Positions 1 through 6,413 of a stretch of DNA of 7,824 nt are shown in pieces. The first letter of the stretch is position 1. Each line of letters opens with the position of its first letter. This DNA is from Coriobacteriia bacterium (GTDB lineage Bacteria > Actinomycetota > Coriobacteriia > Coriobacteriales > QAMH01). The notes under the pieces are model-generated. The model was not told the DNA's origin and did no database searches. It saw only the letters and a program-made list of their open reading frames with translations. The stretch covers positions 1-7,824 of the forward strand of contig CAAEKX010000035.1 in assembly GCA_900756605.1 (NCBI GenBank), given 5' to 3'. The translations under genes were made by a program, and so were the position numbers.

Positions 1-3
1 ATT

Positions 4-2199
4 ATGTTGCCCCGATTTCACTGGTCCGATATCACGACCGTCGGTCACTACCTTGGCGTGCTCATCCTGATGACGGGCGCGGCTATGTGCGTGCCCGCCG
101 TCATCGCGCTTGTTTTCGGGGAGTTCCGCCAGCTCGGGGCTTTCATCGTCGGCATCGGCGTATGCCTGACCGTCGGATCAGCGCTGCGCTTCCTCAAGGC
201 ACGCGGGCTTGACCGGCGTCGAGCGCTGCTCCTCGTGGGCTTCGGCTGGATTGTCATCGGCATCGTCTGCGCGGTGCCGCTGCTCCTGTCCGGCTCGTTC
301 AGCTCGTGGTTCGACGCGCTCTTCGATTCCGTTTCGGCGCTTACCACGACGGGCGTGACGCTCGTGCATGATGTCGACTCCCTGAGCTACTCGCAGATTA
401 CCTGGCGCGTGATCATGTCGTTTGGTGGCGCGTTGACGGTCGTCGTCATTGCCATGTACTCCGGATTCTTTGGCGAAGGCTCGCGCGTCTTCATGATGAA
501 CGAGCGCCGCGACGGGGAGCGTACGCGGGCACGCATCAGCGAGACCTGTCTTTCGGTCCTGCGCGTATACGGGAGCTTTGCCCTTGTCGGGGCCCTTGCC
601 GCGACGGTGATCTGCTTGTTTTTGGGGCTGCATCCCGTCGATGCGATCATGAACGGCTTCTGGCTTGCCCTAACCGCCATCGGCACGGGTGGCTTCGTGC
701 CCCACACCTCCGACCTCATCTATTACCATTCGCTTCCCCTGCAGTTTGTGCTGAGCGCCCTCATGATTGCCGGTGCGATCAGCTTTGCCGTGTACGCATA
801 TGCACGAGCTGGACGTTTCAAGCACATCAAGCGCAATGCCGAGCTGCGCGTATATGCCCTGTGGATCGTGGTGCTCGTCGCCTTCGTGACATGGATCATG
901 ACGCGCGAGGACATCTTCACGAGCTTGGGTGGCCTCATGCAAAACGGCCTCTCCACGGTTATCTCCGCTGCGACCACCTGCGGTATGCAAGCGGTCTATC
1001 CCGAGCAGATCGGCGGCACCATCACAGATGGCGTGGTCATCCTCGTCATCGTCGCGATCCTCTTTGGCGCCTGCGCGTATTCCTCGGGCGGCGGCATCAA
1101 GTTCGTGCGCATCCTGCAGGTGCTACGCTGGATCAAGTACTCGATTCTCGTGCGCCTGGCTCCAGATAACGCCCGCGTGCGCATCAAGTACGAGCACTTC
1201 GGATCGCAGATGTTGAGCTCCGAGGACGCGATGATCGCGATGACGGTCTTCATCCTGTATCTGGGTACGGCGGCACTCGGTTCCATGGCCTTCATCGCCT
1301 TTGGTAACGATGCCCTCAACTCGGTTTTCGAGGCCATCAGCTACGTGACCAACTGCGGCATGACGACCGAAATCACGCAGGCCGGCCTACCCTTTGGGCT
1401 CAAGATCGTCGCCTTGCTCCTCATGTGGGCTGGGCGCGTCGAGTTCATCGCACTCATCGGCGCCATTGTCGGCATCCTCATTTCGTTGCATCCCGACAAC
1501 CTCTTCAGTAACGACAGGTCACGTGACCTGCGCATATTCAAGCGCAAGAATAGCGGTGGATTGGCTTGGCGCAGTCGCAAGCGCCAGGAATCAAAGCAGC
1601 GCGGAAAGACGCTTGCCGTGGCGGGAATGCTCGTCCTCAGCCTCGGTTGCCTTGGCGTGGGCGCACCGGCGGCAAGTGCCGTCTCGAACGGCGCGCAGGT
1701 TCCCGTGCACGAGGTGGAGTCGCTGAGCAACCCATCGACCTACAGCTCGGTGGATATTCATGCACTGCTTTCCGCGGGCACGCGCCAGAACGACAGGGAG
1801 GTCGTCTTCACGGGCGAGGCAACGGGATCTCCCATCATCGCCGATGCCAACCATGTGTGGGTAAACGTGAAGAATGGCGGCGCGATGGTCGGCGTCTACA
1901 TGGACGCGCAGCTTGCCGAGCAGATCACGCAATACGCACGCTACGAGCATACGGGTGACATGATTACCGTCCAGGGCGTGTATCACCTGGCTTGCGCCGA
2001 CCATAACGGCGAGCTCGAGGTGCATGCCGAGAGCATCGAGGTCAATGCCCAAGGTGAGAGCTGGGCTAGCACCGTCAGCCCCGCGATGTATGTCTTCGGC
2101 ATCATCTTCATCGTGCTTGGATTCGCCCTGACGCTTTTGCGTCAGACCTTGCACGGAAGGATGCGGCTCAGGAATCTGTTCAAGTGGGAGAGAAGTTGA
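4..2199 (+). CDS. TrkH/KtrB-type potassium channel subunit fused to a C-terminal membrane-anchored OB-like domain
   Basis: A 731-residue fusion. Residues 1-500 are a TrkH/KtrB/HKT-type K+ translocating subunit: about eight membrane helices around four pore loops. The filter signatures are TTTG (114-117), GTGG (227-230), TTCG (324-327) and TNCG (449-452), with the gating-loop SSGGGIK (360-366) and the family Arg in GRVE (R478). After a basic linker (502-535) comes a signal-peptide-like stretch (536-559, ending A-S-A), then a beta-rich OB-like domain (about 597-682) containing H661-x2-C664-x2-H667-x-GEL-x-VH674, a final helix (694-712) and a basic tail. Predicted topology puts the OB-like part outside the cell. 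Ordinary TrkH proteins are about 450-510 residues and lack this extension. Only three bases precede the ATG, so an upstream start cannot be excluded. The tandem paralogue aligns from its own first residue without a gap, with the shared block GHYLGVLIL at residue 14 in both, which supports this start. The family assignment is firm; the role of the extension is unknown. Confidence 0.9.
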   Translation: MLPRFHWSDITTVGHYLGVLILMTGAAMCVPAVIALVFGEFRQLGAFIVGIGVCLTVGSALRFLKARGLDRRRALLLVGFGWIVIGIVCAVPLLLSGSFSSWFDALFDSVSALTTTGVTLVHDVDSLSYSQITWRVIMSFGGALTVVVIAMYSGFFGEGSRVFMMNERRDGERTRARISETCLSVLRVYGSFALVGALAATVICLFLGLHPVDAIMNGFWLALTAIGTGGFVPHTSDLIYYHSLPLQFVLSALMIAGAISFAVYAYARAGRFKHIKRNAELRVYALWIVVLVAFVTWIMTREDIFTSLGGLMQNGLSTVISAATTCGMQAVYPEQIGGTITDGVVILVIVAILFGACAYSSGGGIKFVRILQVLRWIKYSILVRLAPDNARVRIKYEHFGSQMLSSEDAMIAMTVFILYLGTAALGSMAFIAFGNDALNSVFEAISYVTNCGMTTEITQAGLPFGLKIVALLLMWAGRVEFIALIGAIVGILISLHPDNLFSNDRSRDLRIFKRKNSGGLAWRSRKRQESKQRGKTLAVAGMLVLSLGCLGVGAPAASAVSNGAQVPVHEVESLSNPSTYSSVDIHALLSAGTRQNDREVVFTGEATGSPIIADANHVWVNVKNGGAMVGVYMDAQLAEQITQYARYEHTGDMITVQGVYHLACADHNGELEVHAESIEVNAQGESWASTVSPAMYVFGIIFIVLGFALTLLRQTLHGRMRLRNLFKWERS

Positions 2200-2222
2200 C
2201 GAAGCGCCGATAGGCGATTCGT
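2199..2222. promoter_or_regulatory. Imperfect inverted repeat just after the first TrkH gene; operator or weak terminator
   Basis: The arms ACGAA/TTCGT (2199-2203 and 2218-2222) and CGCC/GGCG (2205-2208 and 2213-2216) pair around a GATA loop, with one G-A mismatch between the two stem blocks. The left arm starts at the last base of the TGA stop codon. No T-tract follows, so it is a poor intrinsic terminator. It covers the place where a -35 element would sit for the TATAAT box at 2230, so an operator is also possible. It may serve both roles or neither. Confidence 0.4.
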
Positions 2223-2229
2223 TCATGGC

Positions 2230-2235
2230 TATAAT
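2230..2235 (+). promoter_or_regulatory. Candidate -10 box (TATAAT) for the microprotein-trkH2-OB-rsgA operon
   Basis: This is a perfect TATAAT in a GC-rich intergenic gap, 28 bases before the ATG at 2258. Transcription would start near 2242, leaving a leader of only about 15 bases that is nearly all Shine-Dalgarno. No convincing -35 lies 16-18 bases upstream: that position falls inside the inverted repeat. TTGACG at 2196-2201 is 28 bases away, too far to pair with it. Activator dependence or an atypical promoter would fit. Confidence 0.5.
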
Positions 2236-2244
2236 AGGCACGGC

Positions 2245-2251
2245 AAGGAGG
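2245..2251 (+). promoter_or_regulatory. Strong Shine-Dalgarno site for the 45-residue membrane protein
   Basis: AAGGAGG lies six bases before the ATG at 2258, essentially the ideal anti-16S match and spacing. It is the best ribosome binding site in the window and is the main reason to believe that the short reading frame downstream is a real gene. Confidence 0.8.
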
Positions 2252-2257
2252 AGAGGC

Positions 2258-2395
2258 ATGAAAGCGGTATTTCAGAGGCACGTGCAAAAGAAGGGCAGTC
2301 CGGTCATCGGCATGCTTGTCGTGCTCGCCTCGATTTGTGTCTTCCTCGCCTTCCTCGCCGTGGTCACGGTTGTTGTGCATCTTATCGTGATGTAG
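2258..2395 (+). CDS. Small single-pass membrane protein (45 residues) preceding trkH2
   Basis: A 45-codon frame from ATG 2258 to TAG 2393-2395. The N-terminus is short and basic (MKAVFQRHVQKKG), followed by an uninterrupted hydrophobic stretch from about residue 15 to 45, rich in Val, Leu, Ala and Ile, forming one transmembrane helix. The positive-inside rule predicts the N-terminus in the cytoplasm and almost nothing exposed outside. It has a near-perfect RBS and a candidate TATAAT box, and ends nine bases before the TTG start of the TrkH paralogue, so it is probably co-transcribed and coupled with it. I do not recognise a family. By analogy with KdpF, the small helix that stabilises the Kdp potassium pump, an accessory subunit of the channel is an attractive guess, but no sequence match supports it. 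It could instead be a leader whose translation opens the channel gene's weak start. Confidence 0.72.
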   Translation: MKAVFQRHVQKKGSPVIGMLVVLASICVFLAFLAVVTVVVHLIVM

Positions 2396-2404
2396 GCGGC
2401 CATC

Positions 2405-3937
2405 TTGATTACTCGGCTTCATCTGGAGGACTGGCGTATCATCGGCCATTACCTTGGCGTGCTGATTCTGCTCGTCGCGATCGCCATGATACCGCCCTTC
2501 ATCATGTCCCTCTGCCTCTCCGAGTTCTCGACGGCAGTCGACTTCCTGCTCTCCATCGGCATCACGGGCATCGTGGGGAGCGTCTTGCTTTTCTCGAAGG
2601 TCGAGCTCGCCACGCTCGATTGGCGTCAATCCCTCGTCATCACCGGCCTGTGCTGGGTGGTCCTCTCCGTATTTGGTGCCCTGCCGCTGTGGATGTCGGG
2701 CCATTATGATGGGTATCTTGACGCGTTCTTCGAGTCGGTCTCGGCATTCACCACGACGGGCATGTCGCTTTGCGTCGATGTGGATCACATGGCCCTGTCA
2801 CTTTCCATTTGGCGCTGTCTCATGCATCTCATCGGCGGCATCGGCGTTGTCGTCATCGCGCTCGCGCTCGGTGTCTTTGGCACGGGGTCGGCGGCTGCGT
2901 CGTTGTACCATGCCGAGGCGCGCATGGGGCAGGTCATGCCCGGCATCAAGCAAACCTCGCAGTTCATCTTGAAGCTGGCCGCGGTCGTCGTCGTGGTGGG
3001 TACTCTTGTCTGCATCATTCCGTTGCTTGCCGTTGGCACGGAGCCCCTGCGTGCGGTGATCAACGGCTTCCTCGTGACGGCGGCCGCCTTCTCGACGGGA
3101 GGCATGACGAGCAGCGCTTCGGGCATCATCGCGTTTCATAGCTGGCCGCTCGAGGTGTTCGCGCTCGTCCTTGCCGCCTTTGGGTGCATCAACTTCGTGC
3201 TCTACGGTGACATCTGGAAGGGCATATTCCGCAACTTCTTCAAGGACATCGAGATTCGCACGATCTTCGTCTGGGTTACGTTGCTCGCAGTACTCATGGC
3301 CTTTGCCCTGGCGGGCTCGTATTTCACCACGACGGGAGGGGTCGTGCGACGTGGCTTGTTCGAGGTGCTCTCGGGCGGCTTCAACCTTGGATTTTCGACA
3401 CTCCAGGGTGGGCAGGTTCTCTTCGCCATGGGTTCGGGAGCGCTCTTCGTCATCATCTTGTCGATGACGATCTGCGGCTCCTCGTCCTCGGCATCGGGTG
3501 GCATCAAGGCACTGCGCATCGGCATCATCGCGCGCTCCGTTGTGCAGGCCATCCGCGAGGCGCTCGCTCCCGACCGTGCGCGTCCTCGCACCTTCTACTT
3601 CCAGAAGGGCCGGCATCGCCTCACGCCGGAGCTCGTGTCCTCGGCCATGATCATTTTCCTGCTCTACATGGTCACCTACGCCGTTGGTGCCATCGCCGGC
3701 ATCGCCTATGGCTACGAAGCGCTGCCCGCGATTTTCGACTCCGTCTCGGCGGCATCGAACACGGGGCTTTCGTTGGGTGTCGCCGCACCCGGCATGCCCA
3801 ACGGTCTCGAGATCATCTACATTTTCGAGATGTGGCTCGGCCGTCTTGAGTTCATCGCGATCCTGGCGATGGTCGTCGAGATGCTTGCCTTCCTCGTTCC
3901 GCGTCGACGCTCGAAGTGGGTGCGGAGGAAAAAATGA
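2405..3937 (+). CDS. TrkH/KtrB-type potassium uptake channel subunit (second copy)
   Basis: A 510-residue membrane protein of usual TrkH length, forming the K+ translocation pore. Four pore loops are readable: TTTG (116-119), STGG (230-233), FNLG (326-329) and SNTG (451-454). The family HLIGGIGVVVIA motif (141-152), the loop SSSASGGIK (360-368) and MWLGRLE with the conserved Arg (R480) are present. It is closer to canonical TrkH than the upstream copy, which has lost the H-x-IGGxG motif. The C-terminus is a short basic cytoplasmic tail. The start is TTG at 2405 with a modest AGGCGG site (2394-2399) overlapping the previous stop; the paralogue's N-terminus aligns exactly with this choice. The weak start suggests coupling to the 45-residue gene. 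The downstream OB-like gene overlaps by ATGA. Such channels normally work with a cytoplasmic TrkA/KtrA-type RCK subunit, which is not encoded in the window. Confidence 0.92.
   Translation: MITRLHLEDWRIIGHYLGVLILLVAIAMIPPFIMSLCLSEFSTAVDFLLSIGITGIVGSVLLFSKVELATLDWRQSLVITGLCWVVLSVFGALPLWMSGHYDGYLDAFFESVSAFTTTGMSLCVDVDHMALSLSIWRCLMHLIGGIGVVVIALALGVFGTGSAAASLYHAEARMGQVMPGIKQTSQFILKLAAVVVVVGTLVCIIPLLAVGTEPLRAVINGFLVTAAAFSTGGMTSSASGIIAFHSWPLEVFALVLAAFGCINFVLYGDIWKGIFRNFFKDIEIRTIFVWVTLLAVLMAFALAGSYFTTTGGVVRRGLFEVLSGGFNLGFSTLQGGQVLFAMGSGALFVIILSMTICGSSSSASGGIKALRIGIIARSVVQAIREALAPDRARPRTFYFQKGRHRLTPELVSSAMIIFLLYMVTYAVGAIAGIAYGYEALPAIFDSVSAASNTGLSLGVAAPGMPNGLEIIYIFEMWLGRLEFIAILAMVVEMLAFLVPRRRSKWVRRKK
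3924..3937 (+). promoter_or_regulatory. RBS and ATGA start-stop overlap coupling trkH2 to the OB-like gene
   Basis: GGAGGA (3924-3929) sits inside the last codons of trkH2, four bases before ATG 3934, whose last two bases begin the TGA stop of trkH2 (3935-3937). This fixes the start of the downstream gene at 3934 in preference to the in-frame GTG at 3916, and indicates translational coupling and balanced production of the two proteins. Confidence 0.8.
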
Positions 3938-4572
3938 CAAGGCGCATGACATGCAGCTTCGTCCTTGCGTGTGTCCTGGCGCTCGCGGGCATGATGCTGC
4001 CAGCGTTTGCCGCGCCATCGGACACCCAAAATGTTGGTGGTGGCAATCTCGAGATCGGCTCTCTTTCAGACCGCTTCGAGTCTCTCGACAAACTCGGGAA
4101 CTCCCTGATCGACGAGGAAAACGTTGTCATCGAGACGCGCGTAGGCGTCCTGGTTTCGACGAATCGCGCCCTCAACGACAGCGAGGTGAGCTTCACGGGC
4201 GAGGCCGTGGGAGGCGTCGTCAACGCGGGCGAAGGCTACAAGTGGGCCAACATCAGCGGTACCTCAAACGCCGTCATCAGCGTCTACCTGTCCGATGACT
4301 TTGCCAAGCTCATCCAAAACGTGGGCGACTACCATACGACGGGCACTACGCTCAAGATCACGGGCACCTACCACATTGCCTGTCCGGAGCACGAGGGCGA
4401 GCTTGACGTGCACGCATCTGCCGCCGAAGTCACAGACAACGGTGGCCCGGTGACGCACATGGTCGTGCCGGGGCGTCTTGAAGCCGCGCTGGCGCTCTGT
4501 GCGGTGGCGGCTCTATTCCTCATGCTCTACTTGCTCGCACGGCGGTATTTCCAGAGAAAGGCGCAGACATGA
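3934..4572 (+). CDS. Secreted, membrane-anchored OB-like domain protein, paralogue of the C-terminus of the first TrkH fusion
   Basis: A 212-residue protein. Residues 1-26 form a signal peptide: MTRR, a hydrophobic core, then A-F-A before A27. A linker of about 60 residues follows, then a beta-rich OB-like domain (about 84-166) and a transmembrane helix (about 182-202) with a basic end (RRYFQRK) that stays in the cytoplasm. The domain should therefore face outside. It matches the fusion protein's extension closely: VSFTGEAVG/VVFTGEATG, a Trp-containing strand, SVYLSDDFA/GVYMDAQLA, and the strongest block H147-x2-C150-x2-H153-x-GEL-x-VH160. Similar domains are, as I recall, annotated only as hypothetical or OB-fold proteins; the fold is my inference from the pattern. 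It lies between trkH2 and rsgA with ATGA overlaps on both sides. A role in assembling, gating or sensing for the potassium channel is suggested by the fusion in the sister copy; nucleic acid binding is unlikely outside the cell. Confidence 0.85.
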   Translation: MTRRMTCSFVLACVLALAGMMLPAFAAPSDTQNVGGGNLEIGSLSDRFESLDKLGNSLIDEENVVIETRVGVLVSTNRALNDSEVSFTGEAVGGVVNAGEGYKWANISGTSNAVISVYLSDDFAKLIQNVGDYHTTGTTLKITGTYHIACPEHEGELDVHASAAEVTDNGGPVTHMVVPGRLEAALALCAVAALFLMLYLLARRYFQRKAQT

Positions 4573-5552
4573 TGTCCTTTGACCGCCTTGCCTATCGCGA
4601 TTCAATGCGCGAAGCATTCGAGGAGGCAAACGCCAGGCTTACGCGCGAGGACAAGCCCTGCGAGCCAGGCTGCGTCATATCGCTTGACCGGGGATACCCG
4701 CTCGTGTGCACGCCGCGCACAACCGAACGTGCCGAGCTTGCGACCTCCATCAAGAAGAGCGACGACAGCATCGTGGCGGTGGGGGATTGGGTGGCGCTGC
4801 ATCATCCGCACGGTCACGAGAAAGCCGTCATCGAGTGCGTGCTGCCTCGTCGCAACGAGATTGCGCGCGTCAAACGCATCGGACGTGAGCGACAACCGCG
4901 TCGTCAGGTGCTGGCCGCCAATGTCGACATCGTGCTCATCTGCCAGTCCCTGACGGGCGAGGGAATCGACGAGGGGTTGCTCGTGCGGCAGATGGTGGCC
5001 GTCGCGGGGTGCAAGGCGACGCCGGTGTTCGTGCTTACGAAGGGAGACATGGCAGACGAGGCCGCCATCGAGGCCATCCGCGAGCGCATTCGTCTCATCG
5101 CCCCGGAGGTGCCCCTCTTCGTTGTCTCCGTCGAGGACGAGGATTCCATCGACGAGCTGCGCGGGATCTTCTCCGACTACACGACGGGACTTTTGCTCGG
5201 GGAAAGCGGCGTCGGTAAATCGTCGCTCGTCAACGCGCTTTTGGGCGAGGAAGCTCTGGCGACAGGCGACGTGCGTGCATCGGACGACAAGGGGCGCCAC
5301 ACCACGGTGGCACGGCGCATGATACCGTTGCCGCAGGGTGGTCTCATCATCGATGCACCGGGTCTGCGCACGTTGCAGATTCTCGACATGGAGACGAGCC
5401 TCAAGCTCGCCTTCGACGACATCGCCGAGGCATCCCTCGGTTGCCGCTTTCGCGACTGCACCCATGGCGACGAGCCGGGCTGTGCCGTACGCGACGCTAT
5501 CGAGCCCGTGCGCCTTGCCGCTTTTCGCAGACTTCTTGCGAACGAGCGCTAG
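4569..5552 (+). CDS. rsgA: Ribosome small subunit-dependent GTPase RsgA (YjeQ)
   Basis: A 327-residue GTPase that checks late maturation of the 30S subunit in the cytoplasm. The G motifs occur in the circularly permuted order typical of the family: G4 TKGD (157-160), G5 near VSV (186-188), G1 GESGVGKSS (211-219), G2 KGRHTT (241-246) and G3 DAPG (262-265, usually DTPG). An N-terminal OB domain covers roughly 33-110, and the C-terminal zinc site is C292, C297, H299, C305 within FRDCTHGDEPGCAV. Length is normal. The start is ATG 4569, overlapping the upstream TGA as ATGA; a second ATG follows immediately at 4572, so the first residue may be either. AAAGG at 4557-4561 is a weak RBS, consistent with coupling to the upstream gene. 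Its position as the last gene of a potassium-channel operon is the only odd thing. Confidence 0.96.
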   Translation: MMSFDRLAYRDSMREAFEEANARLTREDKPCEPGCVISLDRGYPLVCTPRTTERAELATSIKKSDDSIVAVGDWVALHHPHGHEKAVIECVLPRRNEIARVKRIGRERQPRRQVLAANVDIVLICQSLTGEGIDEGLLVRQMVAVAGCKATPVFVLTKGDMADEAAIEAIRERIRLIAPEVPLFVVSVEDEDSIDELRGIFSDYTTGLLLGESGVGKSSLVNALLGEEALATGDVRASDDKGRHTTVARRMIPLPQGGLIIDAPGLRTLQILDMETSLKLAFDDIAEASLGCRFRDCTHGDEPGCAVRDAIEPVRLAAFRRLLANER

Positions 5553-5563
5553 TCGTCCATAAT
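5536..5563 (+). promoter_or_regulatory. Candidate sigma70-type promoter for the mobA-like gene
   Basis: TTGCGA (5536-5541, inside the end of rsgA), 16 bases, then CATAAT (5558-5563). The -35 matches four of six consensus positions and the -10 five of six. The 58-base gap between rsgA and the next start, after three tightly packed junctions, fits a new transcription unit. No terminator is visible between them, so read-through is also likely. Confidence 0.35.
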
Positions 5564-5610
5564 GTCGCCCACGGCCAGTATTCTTCGTAGAGATACATAG
5601 CGGAGGAAAA

Positions 5611-6270
5611 ATGAGCAAGAGCGGTAACCTGACCATCGTCCTGCAGGCAGGCGGCGAATCCCGGCGCATGGGTCGCAGCAAGGCGACCGTGCCCTTCCTG
5701 GGCGAACCGCTCATCTGGCGTGGCATCAACCGCCTGCTTCCGCTGGCAGACGAGTTCATCATCACCACCAACGAGCCCGAGAACCTCGATTTTCTCGATG
5801 ATCTGGTCGACCTCGGCAAGATTCGCCTCGTCACCGACGAGTACGAGCAGCGTGGTGCGCTGCGCGGCGTCTACACGGCCATCAACGCGGCATCCAACGA
5901 GTACGTGGCGCTTGTCGCATGCGACATGATCTTTCCCTCGCGCAATCTCATCAGCGCCGAGCTCGAGGCGCTCATGGAGGAGGGCGTGGATGCGGCTGTC
6001 CCCAAGACGAAGCACGGCTACGAGCCCTTCCATGGCGTTTACCGGCGCTCAAGCTGCTTGCCCGTCATTCACGAGGCGACGGAAGCGGGCGAGGCCAAGG
6101 CGAATGCCTGGCTCGACAAGATCGACGTCGTGGAGTTCGATGGGCAGCGTGTTGCCGAGGCCGAGCCGCGCGGTGGATGCTTCATCAACGTGAACACCCC
6201 CGAGGAGCTCGCCGATGCCCAGGAGCGCATCCTCTCGGGCAAGATAGCCGAGCGCGAGGAATTCGAGTAA
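5611..6270 (+). CDS. mobA: MobA-like nucleotidyltransferase (putative molybdenum cofactor guanylyltransferase)
   Basis: A 219-residue cytoplasmic protein of the MobA-like NTP-transferase (GT-A fold) family. The nucleotide-binding start LQAGGESRRMGRSK (11-24) carries the family's LAGGxSxRMGxxK pattern with K24. LRGVYTA (84-90) stands where MobA has its second glycine motif. ACDM (103-106) supplies the metal-binding Asp, EPFHGVYR (138-145) matches the EPL-x-x-x-Y segment, and FINVNTPEEL (191-200) is the usual C-terminal signature. MobA joins GMP to molybdopterin to make the bis-MGD cofactor of DMSO-reductase-family enzymes. The start is ATG 5611 with GGAGG five bases upstream. No moa, moe or molybdoenzyme gene is nearby, so the substrate rests on family resemblance; a related transferase acting on another acceptor is possible. 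Confidence 0.8.
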   Translation: MSKSGNLTIVLQAGGESRRMGRSKATVPFLGEPLIWRGINRLLPLADEFIITTNEPENLDFLDDLVDLGKIRLVTDEYEQRGALRGVYTAINAASNEYVALVACDMIFPSRNLISAELEALMEEGVDAAVPKTKHGYEPFHGVYRRSSCLPVIHEATEAGEAKANAWLDKIDVVEFDGQRVAEAEPRGGCFINVNTPEELADAQERILSGKIAEREEFE

Positions 6271-6331
6271 CGCCGCCCTGCTGTCATTTACGCCTTTCAA
6301 TCTTCGTTCAAGCTTCGGGTCGTATCATCGT

Positions 6332-6348
6332 GCGCGGAGACGACGCGC
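6332..6348 (+). terminator. Weak GC-rich hairpin after the mobA-like gene
   Basis: GCGCG (6332-6336) pairs with CGCGC (6344-6348) around a seven-base loop, followed by CCCTTTGTT. The five-pair stem is short and the T-tract is broken, so this is a poor intrinsic terminator. It is the only hairpin I noticed in the 186-base gap between the mobA-like and htrA-like genes. Confidence 0.2.
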
Positions 6349-6413
6349 CCCTTTGTTACGGTTTCGTGTTAATGCACCACTGCGCGGGACGATTCTTCTC
6401 CACAAAGGCTACT

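Noticed and set aside
2196..2235. TTGACG (2196-2201) and TATAAT (2230-2235) as one sigma70 promoter
   Set aside because: The spacing is 28 bases, far beyond 16-18, so the TTGACG is not a usable -35 for this box.
3916..3936. GTG at 3916 as an earlier start of the OB-like protein
   Set aside because: It would place the GGAGGA site inside the coding region and add acidic residues before the signal peptide. ATG 3934 has ideal RBS spacing and an ATGA overlap.
2798..4018. A 406-residue open frame on the - strand opposite trkH2
   Set aside because: It is highly charged, with no domain, and lies opposite a well-supported membrane protein; typical shadow of high-GC coding DNA.
4602..5834. A 410-residue open frame on the - strand opposite rsgA
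   Set aside because: It lies opposite an rsgA gene with all G motifs intact and spans a gene boundary; no family features.
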